NCBI GenBank assembly: GCA_023137185.1
Contig: JAGLPS010000002.1
Location: 1 to 47,457, forward strand
Source: Minisyncoccota bacterium
Lineage (GTDB): Bacteria; Patescibacteriota; Minisyncoccia; Phycocordibacterales; JAGLPS01
Length of the DNA stretch: 47,457 nucleotides
Direction: 5' to 3'
Below, in pieces: positions 8,411 through 14,712 of this stretch. Under the pieces are notes generated by a model. That model was not told where the DNA came from. It saw only the letters and a program-made list of their open reading frames with translations, and searched no databases. The stretch's first letter is position 1. The number at the start of each line of letters is the position of its first letter. Made by a program: the position numbers and the translations under genes.

Positions 8411-8454
8411 AAATGCCCGACAATTTTTAAGAATTGTCGGGCATTTACTTTTTT
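8411..8454 (+). terminator. Intrinsic terminator of the 8085 gene
   Basis: Hairpin AAATGCCCGACAATT / AATTGTCGGGCATTT (15-bp stem) followed by ACTTTTTTCT. Confidence 0.88.
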
Positions 8455-8492
8455 CTACCTCATGATACATTTCAAGAAAATAAGCGTCTTTT

Positions 8493-9263
8493 ATGAAAAT
8501 TATCTCTTGGAATGTGAATGGGATTCGGGCTTGTCACAAAAAAGGATGTTGGGAATGGGTTAAAAAGATTTCCCCCGATATTATTTGCGTGCAAGAAACA
8601 AAAGCTCTATCAGAGCAAATTCCGGATGAAATAAAAAATCAAAAAGAATATATTTCCTATTTTGACTCTCCGAAAGAAAAGAAAGGATACAGTGGGGTTG
8701 GAATTTTAACAAAAAAAGAACCTTGCGCTGTCGAAATAGGCATTGGCTCGTCCTCATTTGACAAAGAGGGCAGGTCTCTAACTGTCCATTTTAAAGATTT
8801 TTCTCTTATCAACACCTACTTTCCCAACGGTGGAGGTGGTGCGGAACGATTTGCCTTTAAACTTGGATATTATGATGCCTTTCTTAAATACATAGAAAAA
8901 TTGAGAAAAAAACAAAAAAATCTTATTTTTTGTGGCGATGTGAATACTGCCCATAATGAGATAGATTTAGCGCGAGCTAAAGAAAATGAAAAAAGTACAG
9001 GTTTTTTGCCAGAAGAACGGGCGTGGATAGATAAGGTCGTCTCCAAAAGGTATATTGATGTATTCAGATATTTTTATCCAGAGACACGCGACGCGTATAC
9101 GTACTGGGATATGAAAACCTTTGCAAGAGAAAGAAATATTGGATGGCGTCTCGATTATTTTTTTGTTACTTCCGAATTAATTAAAAAAGTGAAAAGAGTA
9201 AAAATTGAGGATACTGTTTTAGGTTCGGATCATTGTCCAATATCGCTGGAAATAAATCCTTAA
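8493..9263 (+). CDS. xth: Exodeoxyribonuclease III (AP endonuclease)
   Basis: 256 residues, full length. Endonuclease/exonuclease/phosphatase fold with 'SWNVNGIRA' at the start, the metal ligand Glu in 'CVQETKA', Tyr/Asn in 'NTYFPNG', Asp/Asn in 'FCGDVNTAHNEIDLA', 'GWRLDYFFVT' and the catalytic Asp-His in 'GSDHCPI'. It repairs abasic sites and trims 3' ends in base-excision repair. It lies between two terminators, so it is probably monocistronic. No Shine-Dalgarno site is seen before the ATG. Confidence 0.96.
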   Translation: MKIISWNVNGIRACHKKGCWEWVKKISPDIICVQETKALSEQIPDEIKNQKEYISYFDSPKEKKGYSGVGILTKKEPCAVEIGIGSSSFDKEGRSLTVHFKDFSLINTYFPNGGGGAERFAFKLGYYDAFLKYIEKLRKKQKNLIFCGDVNTAHNEIDLARAKENEKSTGFLPEERAWIDKVVSKRYIDVFRYFYPETRDAYTYWDMKTFARERNIGWRLDYFFVTSELIKKVKRVKIEDTVLGSDHCPISLEINP

Positions 9264-9296
9264 AATAAGAGACAAAGAGTTATCAACAGGGTGTCC

Positions 9297-9324
9297 TTTA
9301 ACTGTCTTTTATAGGTGCTATTAT
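9297..9324 (+). promoter_or_regulatory. Possible promoter of an intergenic transcript
   Basis: TTTAAC (9297-9302), 16-base spacer ending in TGC, TATTAT (9319-9324): a weak -35 with an extended -10. No protein gene follows on this strand before the terminator at 9514. Confidence 0.45.
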
Positions 9325-9330
9325 AAAAAT

Positions 9331-9567
9331 AGAAATCAACTTTCTGTCCTTTAAAAAATGGAAGTTGTTGGTTCTTTAAAAAAGGCCTTAAGAAAGACTC
9401 TCTGGGTAGAGAGGTTATCATAAAAATATACATATCCGCAATTACATTTAAAATTTTCTCCTAAGATATGTATTTAGGATGACGGTACTGCCTGGTGTTA
9501 TCTTTCAAAATATAAAATCGCCCCACGAGATATCATTTTTACTATCTTACAAGGCGATTTTTTATTT
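9331..9567 (+). ncRNA. Candidate structured RNA between xth and cca
   Basis: About 235 bases between a possible promoter and a terminator with no convincing protein gene. Several perfect short stems occur in order: CAACTT/AAGTTG, CTCTC-TGGGTA-GAGAG near 9399-9414, and TACATATC/GATATGTA. A 21-codon frame at 9358 ('MEVVGSLKKALRKTLWVERLS') is present but has no ribosome site. I could not match it to tmRNA, RNase P RNA or SRP RNA by their conserved motifs. It may be a 6S-like RNA, a regulator, or spacer with chance pairing. Confidence 0.35.
9514..9567. terminator. Terminator-like hairpin with long loop
   Basis: AAAATCGCC (9514-9522) pairs with GGCGATTTT (9553-9561), followed by more T. The loop is 30 bases, longer than usual. 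It may end the candidate RNA on the plus strand and serve cca on the minus strand. Confidence 0.55.
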
Positions 9568-9615
9568 TTATGTTGCGAAAACTTCCAAACTTTCATGGCA
9601 AAGGATATAATCTCT

Positions 9616-11097
9616 TTATTTTACCCAATGTTTTTCTCGAATTTCTTTTACTTTCTTCCCCTCTTCTTCTTCCTTTCTTGATTTTCCTTTTTCCCCAATA
9701 TTTTTTAATGTTTCATCTGAAAGCTTCACTAGTTTCTCGGCTTTTTTTAGCAAAACATTTTTTTTATTTAAAGTAGGGTCTTCCAAAACATTCTCTAATA
9801 GGGCATGTAAAATATGGCCTATTTTAGGTCCCGGATTCATTTTAAGTTCTTTCATAAGAATGTTTCCGTCTACGCGTAACATCGTGACTGAAACAGGGTC
9901 GGCCATAACTTCTTCAATCATAGACTTATACTTACGTAATCTGTAAGGGCTTTCTTTGGGTCTTCCTGTCCCAATACGGTCACACATTCTTACATTTATT
10001 AGATTCCACACATCCTCTTTCCCTACACGTGAAACCAAGCGACGCACTGCGGAAAGCGATATTTTCTCAGTATCAGAGAAAAACATATGCCAACGGACAA
10101 GTTTAAACACCTTTTCCGTAATTTCCTTTGAAAATCTGAGATTTTTTAATATTTTTTCTGTAATTCTAGCCCCAACCACATCATGCCCATGAAATATCCA
10201 GTCCTTTTTTTCTTCTGACCACTCACGTATGTATGACTTTCCGATATCATGAAATAACGTCGCGAGCCTAATACTGATGTCCCATTTTTTATTGACAGCG
10301 TGTTGCAAGCTTTTTAAGCTGTGTGTCCATACATCAAAAGAATGCGCCTTATTTTGTTTTATACCAATTCCTTTTTCTAATTCAGGAACAATATACTTCA
10401 AAACCCCCAATTTCTGGCTTAAAACAATAGATTCTGAGGGATTGTCTGAAAGAATAATCCTTGTAAATTCATCCCGTATTCTTTCTTTTGAGATTTTTTC
10501 AAGTAAATAAGCACTTTCTTTAATTGCTGTTTCTGTATCGGTGTTTAACGTGAAACTAAGTTCCGCGTGAAGCCTTATAGCTCTCAATATTCTTAGGCCG
10601 TCTTCTCTAAACCTTTCTTTAGGTTTTCCGACAGTTCTTATAATTTTTTCTTTTAAGTCTTTCTCTCCACTGTGCAAGTCGATGGTCCCCTTTTGTGGGT
10701 TGTAGGCAATTGCGTTGATTGTAAAATCCCTTCTTTTTAAATCGTCTTCGATTTTTTTGCTGAAGGCAACAGAATCAGGACGTCTATTGTCTGAATATGA
10801 TGTTTCAAGCCGAAAAGGAGTTATCTCAATAATCTCTAGACTTTTGTCCTTTACATTTTTATTCACTACTCCCACTGTCCCATAGTTATTCTCGTAAAAA
10901 GTTTCTTCAAATAAAGATATAATTTGTTCGGGTAATGCGTCAGTGGTGATATCCCAATCTTTGGGTTTTCTTTTAAGTAACAAATCTCTCACGCATCCCC
11001 CAACAATATAGGCTTCAAAACCTTCATTTTCCAGTTTCTCTATGATTCCGAGAACCTCTTTTGGTATTTTTAATTTCTGGTTTTTCAGGGTCTTCAT
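9616..11097 (-). CDS. cca: CCA tRNA nucleotidyltransferase with HD domain
   Basis: 493 residues. N-terminal class II nucleotidyltransferase head with 'VGGCVRDLLL' and the metal-binding 'DWDITT' (Asp-x-Asp), then 'RRDFTINAIAY' and 'DPxxRFREDGLRILRA'-like neck motifs, and a C-terminal HD domain ('LATLFHDIGK', 'HGHDVVGARI') that can act as a phosphatase or phosphodiesterase. It adds CCA to tRNA 3' ends. All tRNAs in this window lack encoded CCA, so the enzyme should be essential. The C-terminal tail is Lys/Glu-rich. Poly(A) polymerase is a close relative, but the tRNA need points to a CCA enzyme. Confidence 0.93.
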   Translation of the reverse strand: MKTLKNQKLKIPKEVLGIIEKLENEGFEAYIVGGCVRDLLLKRKPKDWDITTDALPEQIISLFEETFYENNYGTVGVVNKNVKDKSLEIIEITPFRLETSYSDNRRPDSVAFSKKIEDDLKRRDFTINAIAYNPQKGTIDLHSGEKDLKEKIIRTVGKPKERFREDGLRILRAIRLHAELSFTLNTDTETAIKESAYLLEKISKERIRDEFTRIILSDNPSESIVLSQKLGVLKYIVPELEKGIGIKQNKAHSFDVWTHSLKSLQHAVNKKWDISIRLATLFHDIGKSYIREWSEEKKDWIFHGHDVVGARITEKILKNLRFSKEITEKVFKLVRWHMFFSDTEKISLSAVRRLVSRVGKEDVWNLINVRMCDRIGTGRPKESPYRLRKYKSMIEEVMADPVSVTMLRVDGNILMKELKMNPGPKIGHILHALLENVLEDPTLNKKNVLLKKAEKLVKLSDETLKNIGEKGKSRKEEEEGKKVKEIREKHWVK

Positions 11098-11191
11098 TGG
11101 AATAATTTTAGTACATATTTGGTTTTTTTGCTAACCTGAGCTATTATTTTCTAAGTGGGCTTATATGGTGAAACTCGTCTGCCTAGATTTT

Positions 11192-11263
11192 GCCCCCGTA
11201 GCTTAAAGGATAAAGCGCTAGTCTTCGGAACTAGTAATGGGGGTTCGATTCCCTCCGGGGGCA
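11192..11263 (+). tRNA. tRNA-Arg(UCG)
   Basis: 72-base cloverleaf. Acceptor GCCCCCG / CGGGGGC, D stem GCTT/AAGC, anticodon stem CTAGT/ACTAG with loop CTTCGGA (anticodon TCG, reads CGA), T arm GGGGG-TTCGATT-CCCTC with one G-U pair, discriminator A. The genome continues CAAA, so CCA is not encoded. Confidence 0.95.
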
Positions 11264-11298
11264 CAAATTGAGCGAAGCGAAAGCTGTGCCCCCGGAGG
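11252..11298. repeat. Inverted copy of the tRNA-Arg 3' end
   Basis: CCTCCGGGGGCAC (11252-11264, end of the tRNA) is repeated as its exact reverse complement at 11286-11298. Two more hairpins follow (GAAAGCTG/CAGCTTTC and GCTTTC/GAAAGC), which may act as transcript ends. Confidence 0.7.
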
Positions 11299-11461
11299 CG
11301 CAGCTTTCTTTCTTAAGAAAGCGTAGCGCGGATTCGAAGACCTTTTGAGGTTTTGCCATAAACGCAAAGTAAAAGGTTTAAATCCAACCGGAACAGTGTC
11401 AGGGACATACAGAAGCAAAGGAAGATGAATCCAAAGGCGTTCAAAGACTGAATGGATAAAA
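11264..11461. other. Spacer between tRNA-Arg and tRNA-Gly promoter
   Basis: It holds the inverted tRNA-end copy and hairpins in its first 60 bases. The rest shows no gene: the minus-strand frame across it is the usual spurious translation of a tRNA. Confidence 0.6.
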
Positions 11462-11490
11462 TTGAAAAAGCACCATTTTCAGGTTACAAT
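11462..11490 (+). promoter_or_regulatory. Promoter of tRNA-Gly(UCC)
   Basis: TTGAAA (11462-11467), 17-base spacer, TACAAT (11485-11490); the tRNA starts 39 bases later. Confidence 0.7.
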
Positions 11491-11528
11491 TACTTCTTTC
11501 TGGTAAAAAGGTTTAGCAAAGAGCTTTT

Positions 11529-11599
11529 GCGGGTATAGTTTAGTGGTAGAATGACTGCCTTCCAAGCAGTAGATGGGAGTTCGATTCTCCCTACCCGCA
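11529..11599 (+). tRNA. tRNA-Gly(UCC)
   Basis: 71-base cloverleaf: acceptor GCGGGTA / TACCCGC, anticodon stem ACTGC/GCAGT with loop CTTCCAA (anticodon TCC, reads GGA), T loop TTCGATT, discriminator A, no encoded CCA. Confidence 0.95.
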
Positions 11600-11759
11600 C
11601 AAATTAAAAATGTCGATAAAGCTGTTTACAGTGTTGATAAAAGACAAACGTCCTTTGTCCATTTAATAAAGAGCAAAAATATTTTTATGGCTCTAAACAA
11701 GGTTATAAATAAAGTTTTCAAAGACAGAAATAAAAAGGGGCTAGAACAAAAGACTTTTA

Positions 11760-11775
11760 AGTTTCACGTGAAATA
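11760..11775. promoter_or_regulatory. parS-like site (ParB binding)
   Basis: AGTTTCACGTGAAATA matches the known chromosomal parS consensus TGTTTCACGTGAAACA at 14 of 16 bases, with the 12-base palindromic core TTTCACGTGAAA intact. It lies in a non-coding gap between tRNA-Gly and yraN. No parA or parB gene is in the window. Confidence 0.65.
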
Positions 11776-11792
11776 ACATCTGTTTGTTTCTT

Positions 11793-12194
11793 ATGAAACA
11801 GAAGACCAACAGAAAAAAAGTAGGCGACATTGGAGAAAATATTGCTACAAAATTTCTTATAAAAAAGGGGTTCAGAGTGTTATCGCGAAACTATCTCAAG
11901 CCCTTTGGGGAAATAGATATTATTGCTGAAATAAAAGGTACTCTACATTTTATAGAAGTAAAAACGGTTTCATGTGAAAATATAGAAACATTTCTCAAAA
12001 AAAGGGATTTTTATAGACCAGAGGACAATGTCCACGCTTGGAAGCTCTCTAGGATATCAAAAACAATACAAGTGTATTTATCTGAAAAACATCTTTCTGA
12101 AGATGTCGAATGGGTTTTTGATGTTGTGGCTATTTATTTAGATGTTAAGACAAAAAAAGCGAGGGTTTCTTTTCTTGAAGATATCATTTTATAA
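11793..12194 (+). CDS. yraN: YraN/UPF0102 family endonuclease-like protein
   Basis: 133 residues from the ATG at 11793. The family signature is clear: 'GDIGENIATKFLIKKGF', 'RNYLKPFGEIDIIAE' and 'LHFIEVKT', giving the E...D...ExK arrangement of the restriction-endonuclease fold. The biochemical role is not established in the family; a link with DNA uptake or Holliday-junction processing is often proposed from gene neighbourhoods, and this window does contain comM and comEC-type genes. A split tRNA locus follows about 60 bases downstream. Confidence 0.9.
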   Translation: MKQKTNRKKVGDIGENIATKFLIKKGFRVLSRNYLKPFGEIDIIAEIKGTLHFIEVKTVSCENIETFLKKRDFYRPEDNVHAWKLSRISKTIQVYLSEKHLSEDVEWVFDVVAIYLDVKTKKARVSFLEDIIL

Positions 12195-12289
12195 CTTATA
12201 TTACGCTAAATTTCTGTGTTTCTTTCTTTGTTTATGGTATGCTTGTATGACTTTGGGGTATGGTGTAATGGCTAACATACTCGCTTTAG

Positions 12290-12387
12290 GATCAATTTTT
12301 TGTCGGGGCGTAGTACAATGGTAGTATACACGCTTTGGGAGCGTGAGACCCGAGTCCGATTCTCGGCGCCCCGACAAAGAATTGATC
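12290..12387. repeat. 21-bp helix extending the tRNA-Pro acceptor stem
   Basis: 12290-12310 and 12367-12387 are reverse complements with a single G-T pair. The inner 7 bp are the tRNA-Pro acceptor stem; the outer 14 bp begin with GATCAATT / AATTGATC. Confidence 0.9.
12304..12374 (+). tRNA. tRNA-Pro(UGG), nested in the split tRNA
   Basis: 71-base cloverleaf: acceptor CGGGGCG / CGCCCCG, anticodon stem CACGC/GCGTG with loop TTTGGGA (anticodon TGG, reads CCA), T stem CCGAG/CTCGG, discriminator A, no encoded CCA. Two oddities: the acceptor stem continues outward as a further 14 bp, and the T loop reads TCCGATT, so the nearly universal T55 (pseudouridine site) is C. Confidence 0.9.
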
Positions 12388-12513
12388 GGATGTTCGGAAA
12401 ATATCCGTGGAATTCCTTTAAGGAACTGAACGACTCCCGGTTCGAATCCGAGTACCCCGATATAATATTTAAAGCAAAGAATTATCGCGCCTAGCAAGCC
12501 TGCTTGCGGTAGG

Positions 12514-12529
12514 CAGGTGTGGGGGTTTG
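12514..12529 (+). repeat. Copy of motif CAGGTGTGGGGGYTTG
   Basis: Matches 42718-42733 at 15 of 16 bases; the core GTGTGGGGG also occurs at 40317 and, inverted, at 39942. Confidence 0.6.
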
Positions 12530-12542
12530 TTCCGAAAAATCT

Positions 12543-13823
12543 TTATTTTGCTAACCCTCTCTTTAAGATTTCTGAAAAGACAGGGAAACTAATGCGGTAA
12601 AACGCGTTTACATAATTGTTTATATCAGCCTTAACAAAGCTAGAAAGGTCTAGAGAAATCTCTGCATACAGGCTTTGGCTAATATGGGACGCAGTAATTG
12701 CTCGCAAGTCTCGTTCAGATGTCTGTGCTTCTTCAGTTGTTGTAACAACTATGCCTACTATGTTACCGTATTTATTAACAATGGCTCCTCCTGAAGACCC
12801 TTTTTGGGCTAAGATACTGCTACCAATTGAAAAAAGGTCAACAGTTTCGGCGGTAAAAGTAAATATCTCACGTACCGTAACTATAGAAGAAACGCTATGT
12901 AGTTCGTTAAAAACGACAAAACCTCCTAAAAATCCAGCGGGATATCCGGCGACAAGCACCTGCTCATTTTTTTGCGGGGTGGAGGTTACGCCAACTGGTA
13001 CAAAAGGAAAACTCTTAGGTAAAGTCTTCGTTTCAGACACCATAGATGTGATAAAGAGAAAACCGTAATCGTTTTCTCCAGTACCTTTAGGATTTACTTC
13101 CGTGATATTTGTTGCGTTTTCTTGCAACCATTGTGCTGAAATATGGGCTATTTTAGCTTTATACGAAGATTGCGCGGGGCTTCCAGTGCGTATAAAGCAA
13201 TCAGCCAAATCTGGAAGGAGAAAATACTGCGCAATATGAGCATTTGTAAGAATTAAGCCTTTGGGGTCTATGATTACTCCGCTACCGCTGATAGGACTCA
13301 GTATGTTACTTTTTGGTATGCAAAGAATGTTAACAAGAGCCGCTTTTGTTTTTTGGTTTATCTCTTCAAAGTCTTGTTCTAAGAAAGAGGGGAGAGAAAG
13401 AGCGACATTGGCACCACTAGTATTTTTTTCTTCAAAGTCTTGTTTTAAATCGTCGTCGATACTTATTTGTTTCCGCTCGTTTTTTTTAGTGTCTATATCT
13501 GCAACTTCCTTTTCTTGTTGATTTGGAGCGGATGATTCTTCTGTTTCCTTATTGGCTCCGTTTACTTTGGTGTAGTCTTGCGGTAGTAGTGGACTTTCCT
13601 GCGAATATATGTCCCTGCGGTCTTTGTCGCAGGGTAATATCGGTATTCGCTCTGCTCGTTCAACCACCCCGCCGCAGGCGGGGTGGTATTGACCTATAGT
13701 TTGACTTTGCTCGGATGCCATGAAAGCTCGGAAGCTTTCATGGCATCCTCGCTCGTCAAAATAAGAAAACAAAACAGCAATTATGATAAAAATCCCGAAA
13801 CCGAACTTCAGAAAAACATTCAT
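12543..13823 (-). CDS. Membrane-anchored trypsin-like serine protease (HtrA-type S1 fold)
   Basis: 426 residues from the ATG at 13823, chosen because TATAAT (13836-13831) lies 7 bases before it; the ATG at 13832 overlaps that box. An N-terminal membrane helix ('FGFGIFIIIAVLFSYF') is followed by a linker, then the protease domain with catalytic His in 'LTNAHIAQ' (about 196), Asp in 'ENDYGFLF' (about 252) and Ser in 'GSSGGAIV' (about 344). No PDZ domain is seen. It probably degrades or trims proteins at the cell surface. The linker just after the helix, about residues 22-60, is encoded by a dispersed palindromic repeat found also at 19959-20066. Confidence 0.88.
   Translation of the reverse strand: MNVFLKFGFGIFIIIAVLFSYFDERGCHESFRAFMASEQSQTIGQYHPACGGVVERAERIPILPCDKDRRDIYSQESPLLPQDYTKVNGANKETEESSAPNQQEKEVADIDTKKNERKQISIDDDLKQDFEEKNTSGANVALSLPSFLEQDFEEINQKTKAALVNILCIPKSNILSPISGSGVIIDPKGLILTNAHIAQYFLLPDLADCFIRTGSPAQSSYKAKIAHISAQWLQENATNITEVNPKGTGENDYGFLFITSMVSETKTLPKSFPFVPVGVTSTPQKNEQVLVAGYPAGFLGGFVVFNELHSVSSIVTVREIFTFTAETVDLFSIGSSILAQKGSSGGAIVNKYGNIVGIVVTTTEEAQTSERDLRAITASHISQSLYAEISLDLSSFVKADINNYVNAFYRISFPVFSEILKRGLAK
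13663..13687. repeat. Perfect 11-bp hairpin inside the protease gene
   Basis: ACCACCCCGCC-GCA-GGCGGGGTGGT. GC-rich, at the end of the repeat-derived coding segment. Confidence 0.9.
13685..13760 (-). repeat. Dispersed repeat read in frame within the protease gene
   Basis: Minus strand 13720-13685 (TGGCATCCGAG...GTCAATACC) matches 20029-20066 at 32 of 36 aligned bases with one 2-base gap, and both copies begin with TTTGACGAGCGAG. Between these ends the protease copy holds a perfect 16-bp palindrome (13713-13748). Confidence 0.8.
13713..13748. repeat. Perfect 16-bp palindrome in the protease gene
   Basis: GGATGCCATGAAAGCT, 4-base loop CGGA, then the exact reverse complement. Confidence 0.92.
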
Positions 13824-13830
13824 ATGCTTC

Positions 13831-13836
13831 ATTATA
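13831..13836 (-). promoter_or_regulatory. -10 box of the protease gene
   Basis: TATAAT on the minus strand, 7 bases before the ATG at 13823; leaderless arrangement. Confidence 0.65.
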
Positions 13837-13849
13837 CAAGGATTTGAAA

Positions 13850-13878
13850 TTGCGACAGCATTATTTTTTTGGTACTAT
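13850..13878 (+). promoter_or_regulatory. Promoter of tRNA-Gly(GCC)
   Basis: TTGCGA (13850-13855), 17-base spacer, TACTAT (13873-13878); the tRNA starts 12 bases later. Confidence 0.7.
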
Positions 13879-13889
13879 ACGGCTTACTT

Positions 13890-13960
13890 GCGGGTATAGT
13901 TTAGTGGTAGAATGTATCCTTGCCAAGGATAAGATGGGAGTTCGATTCTCCCTACCCGCA
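13890..13960 (+). tRNA. tRNA-Gly(GCC)
   Basis: 71-base cloverleaf: acceptor GCGGGTA / TACCCGC, anticodon stem TATCC/GGATA with loop TTGCCAA (anticodon GCC, reads GGC), T loop TTCGATT, discriminator A, no encoded CCA. Confidence 0.95.
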
Positions 13961-14163
13961 CAAACACAAAAATATTGGGCTTCCTCAAGATTTTGTTGTT
14001 TTTGCGAGGTAGAAGCAAGCAAACTACTTTGCTTGCGTGGAGAATCGAAAAGCGGAGCCATCCCGAGCTTGTCGAGGGAGGTGAGCTCGGGGAGGAAGTT
14101 CTTAACGACCCGCCAACTGGCGGGGAGATTAGAAACTTGACCCCGATTCTCCCTACCCGCACA
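13943..14163 (+). repeat. 20-bp direct repeat of the tRNA-Gly 3' end flanking 181 bp
   Basis: CGATTCTCCCTACCCGCACA occurs at 13943-13962 (T arm and acceptor of the tRNA) and again at 14144-14163. The 181 bp between them contain no gene but three inverted repeats: GCAAGCAAA/TTTGCTTGC, a CCCGAGCTTGTCGAGGGA element, and CCCGCCA/TGGCGGG. The form resembles attL/attR of a tiny integrated element, or a partial tRNA duplication. Confidence 0.75.
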
Positions 14164-14171
14164 GAAAATAT

Positions 14172-14218
14172 AAATATAAAATCCCTTCGTCTTGGGCGAA
14201 GGGATTTTATATTTTTCT
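14172..14218. terminator. Terminator after tRNA-Gly(GCC), facing HU
   Basis: 18-bp stem (14172-14189 with 14197-14214) whose tip is ATCCCTTCG/CGAAGGGAT, followed by TTTCT; A/T-rich on both sides so it may be bidirectional. Confidence 0.85.
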
Positions 14219-14311
14219 CTAGAGAAAAGATTATTCCGACAAGTAAACGATGCCGCGGAAAAGTTTTGCTTTTACATGGTTCGCGAGTGATGTCGGAACA
14301 AAAGACGCTTT
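14219..14311. other. Short spacer with TTCCGACA inverted repeat
   Basis: Contains TTCCGACA ... TGTCGGAA about 50 bases apart. No gene seen. Confidence 0.5.
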
Positions 14312-14584
14312 TTATTTTACTGCGTCTTTAAGAGCTTTTGCTGCTCTGAATTTTGGAACTCTCATTGACGGAACCTGGATAGCTTCTCCGGTTCTTGGGT
14401 TTCGGGCTTGGCGCGCCGCGCGAGTTTTTGCGGAGAAAATTCCAAGTCCTGCGATTGAGACTTCCTCACCTTTCTGCAAGGTTGAGACAATGGACACAAT
14501 TACTGTGTCAATTGCTTGTTCCGCTTGAGTTTTCGGAACTCCGATTTTTTCCGCAACTGCGTCGACAATAGCTTGTTTGTTCAT
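14312..14584 (-). CDS. hup: HU-family DNA-binding protein
   Basis: 90 residues from the ATG at 14584 ('MNKQAIVDAVAEKIGV'), the normal HU length; an upstream in-frame ATG at 14644 would add 20 unrelated residues and is rejected. The body domain 'GEEVSIAGLGIFSAKTRAARQARNPRTGE' and the DNA-binding arm 'IQVPSMRVPKFRAAKALKDA' are typical. HU bends and compacts DNA as a dimer. Unlike many genes here it seems to have a leader of about 70 bases: TATACT lies upstream on the minus strand near 14656. Confidence 0.95.
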   Translation of the reverse strand: MNKQAIVDAVAEKIGVPKTQAEQAIDTVIVSIVSTLQKGEEVSIAGLGIFSAKTRAARQARNPRTGEAIQVPSMRVPKFRAAKALKDAVK

Positions 14585-14712
14585 AAAAAATAAAGAAATT
14601 TGTTGGTAAATCTTTTTTCGACCCCCCTTCAAACCCTCAAGCACGTTTCGGCCTGAGTATAGTTTGTGTAGAAATAATTATATACAACGGTAAAAAGGTC
14701 GCAAGAAGATTG

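Larger units (their letters stand above)
12254..12460 (+). tRNA. Split tRNA-Leu(UAG)-like gene interrupted by another tRNA
   Basis: The 5' half (12254-12289) has acceptor TGGGGTA, D stem GTGT/ACAT with a GG-containing loop, stem CTCGC and anticodon loop TTTAGGA (anticodon TAG, Leu). The 3' half ends with T arm CCCGG-TTCGAAT-CCGAG (one C-A mismatch), acceptor TACCCCG and A73. Between them lie a complete tRNA-Pro and a hairpin CGGAT/ATCCG. The 3' anticodon strand is weak: GTGG near 12408 pairs with four of five bases. After it, a hairpin TTCC/GGAA would give the long variable arm expected for Leu. It may be an intron-bearing tRNA, or a tRNA broken by insertion. Confidence 0.5.

Noticed and set aside
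11218-11418. Minus-strand frame across tRNA-Arg giving 'CAPGGNRTPI'
   Set aside because: This is the well-known false translation of a tRNA and its flank; no ribosome site, no independent support.
11687-11776. Possible 29-codon gene before yraN
   Set aside because: No ribosome site, Lys/Asn-rich as expected of AT-rich spacer, and its end contains the parS-like palindrome.
12254-12460. Group I intron in the split tRNA
   Set aside because: The insert is about 115 bases, too short for a complete group I ribozyme, and no P3/P7 core motifs were seen. Not fully excluded for a degenerate form.
14250-14528. Plus-strand frame beginning in the spacer and running opposite HU
   Set aside because: Mostly antisense to the HU gene; no start signal.
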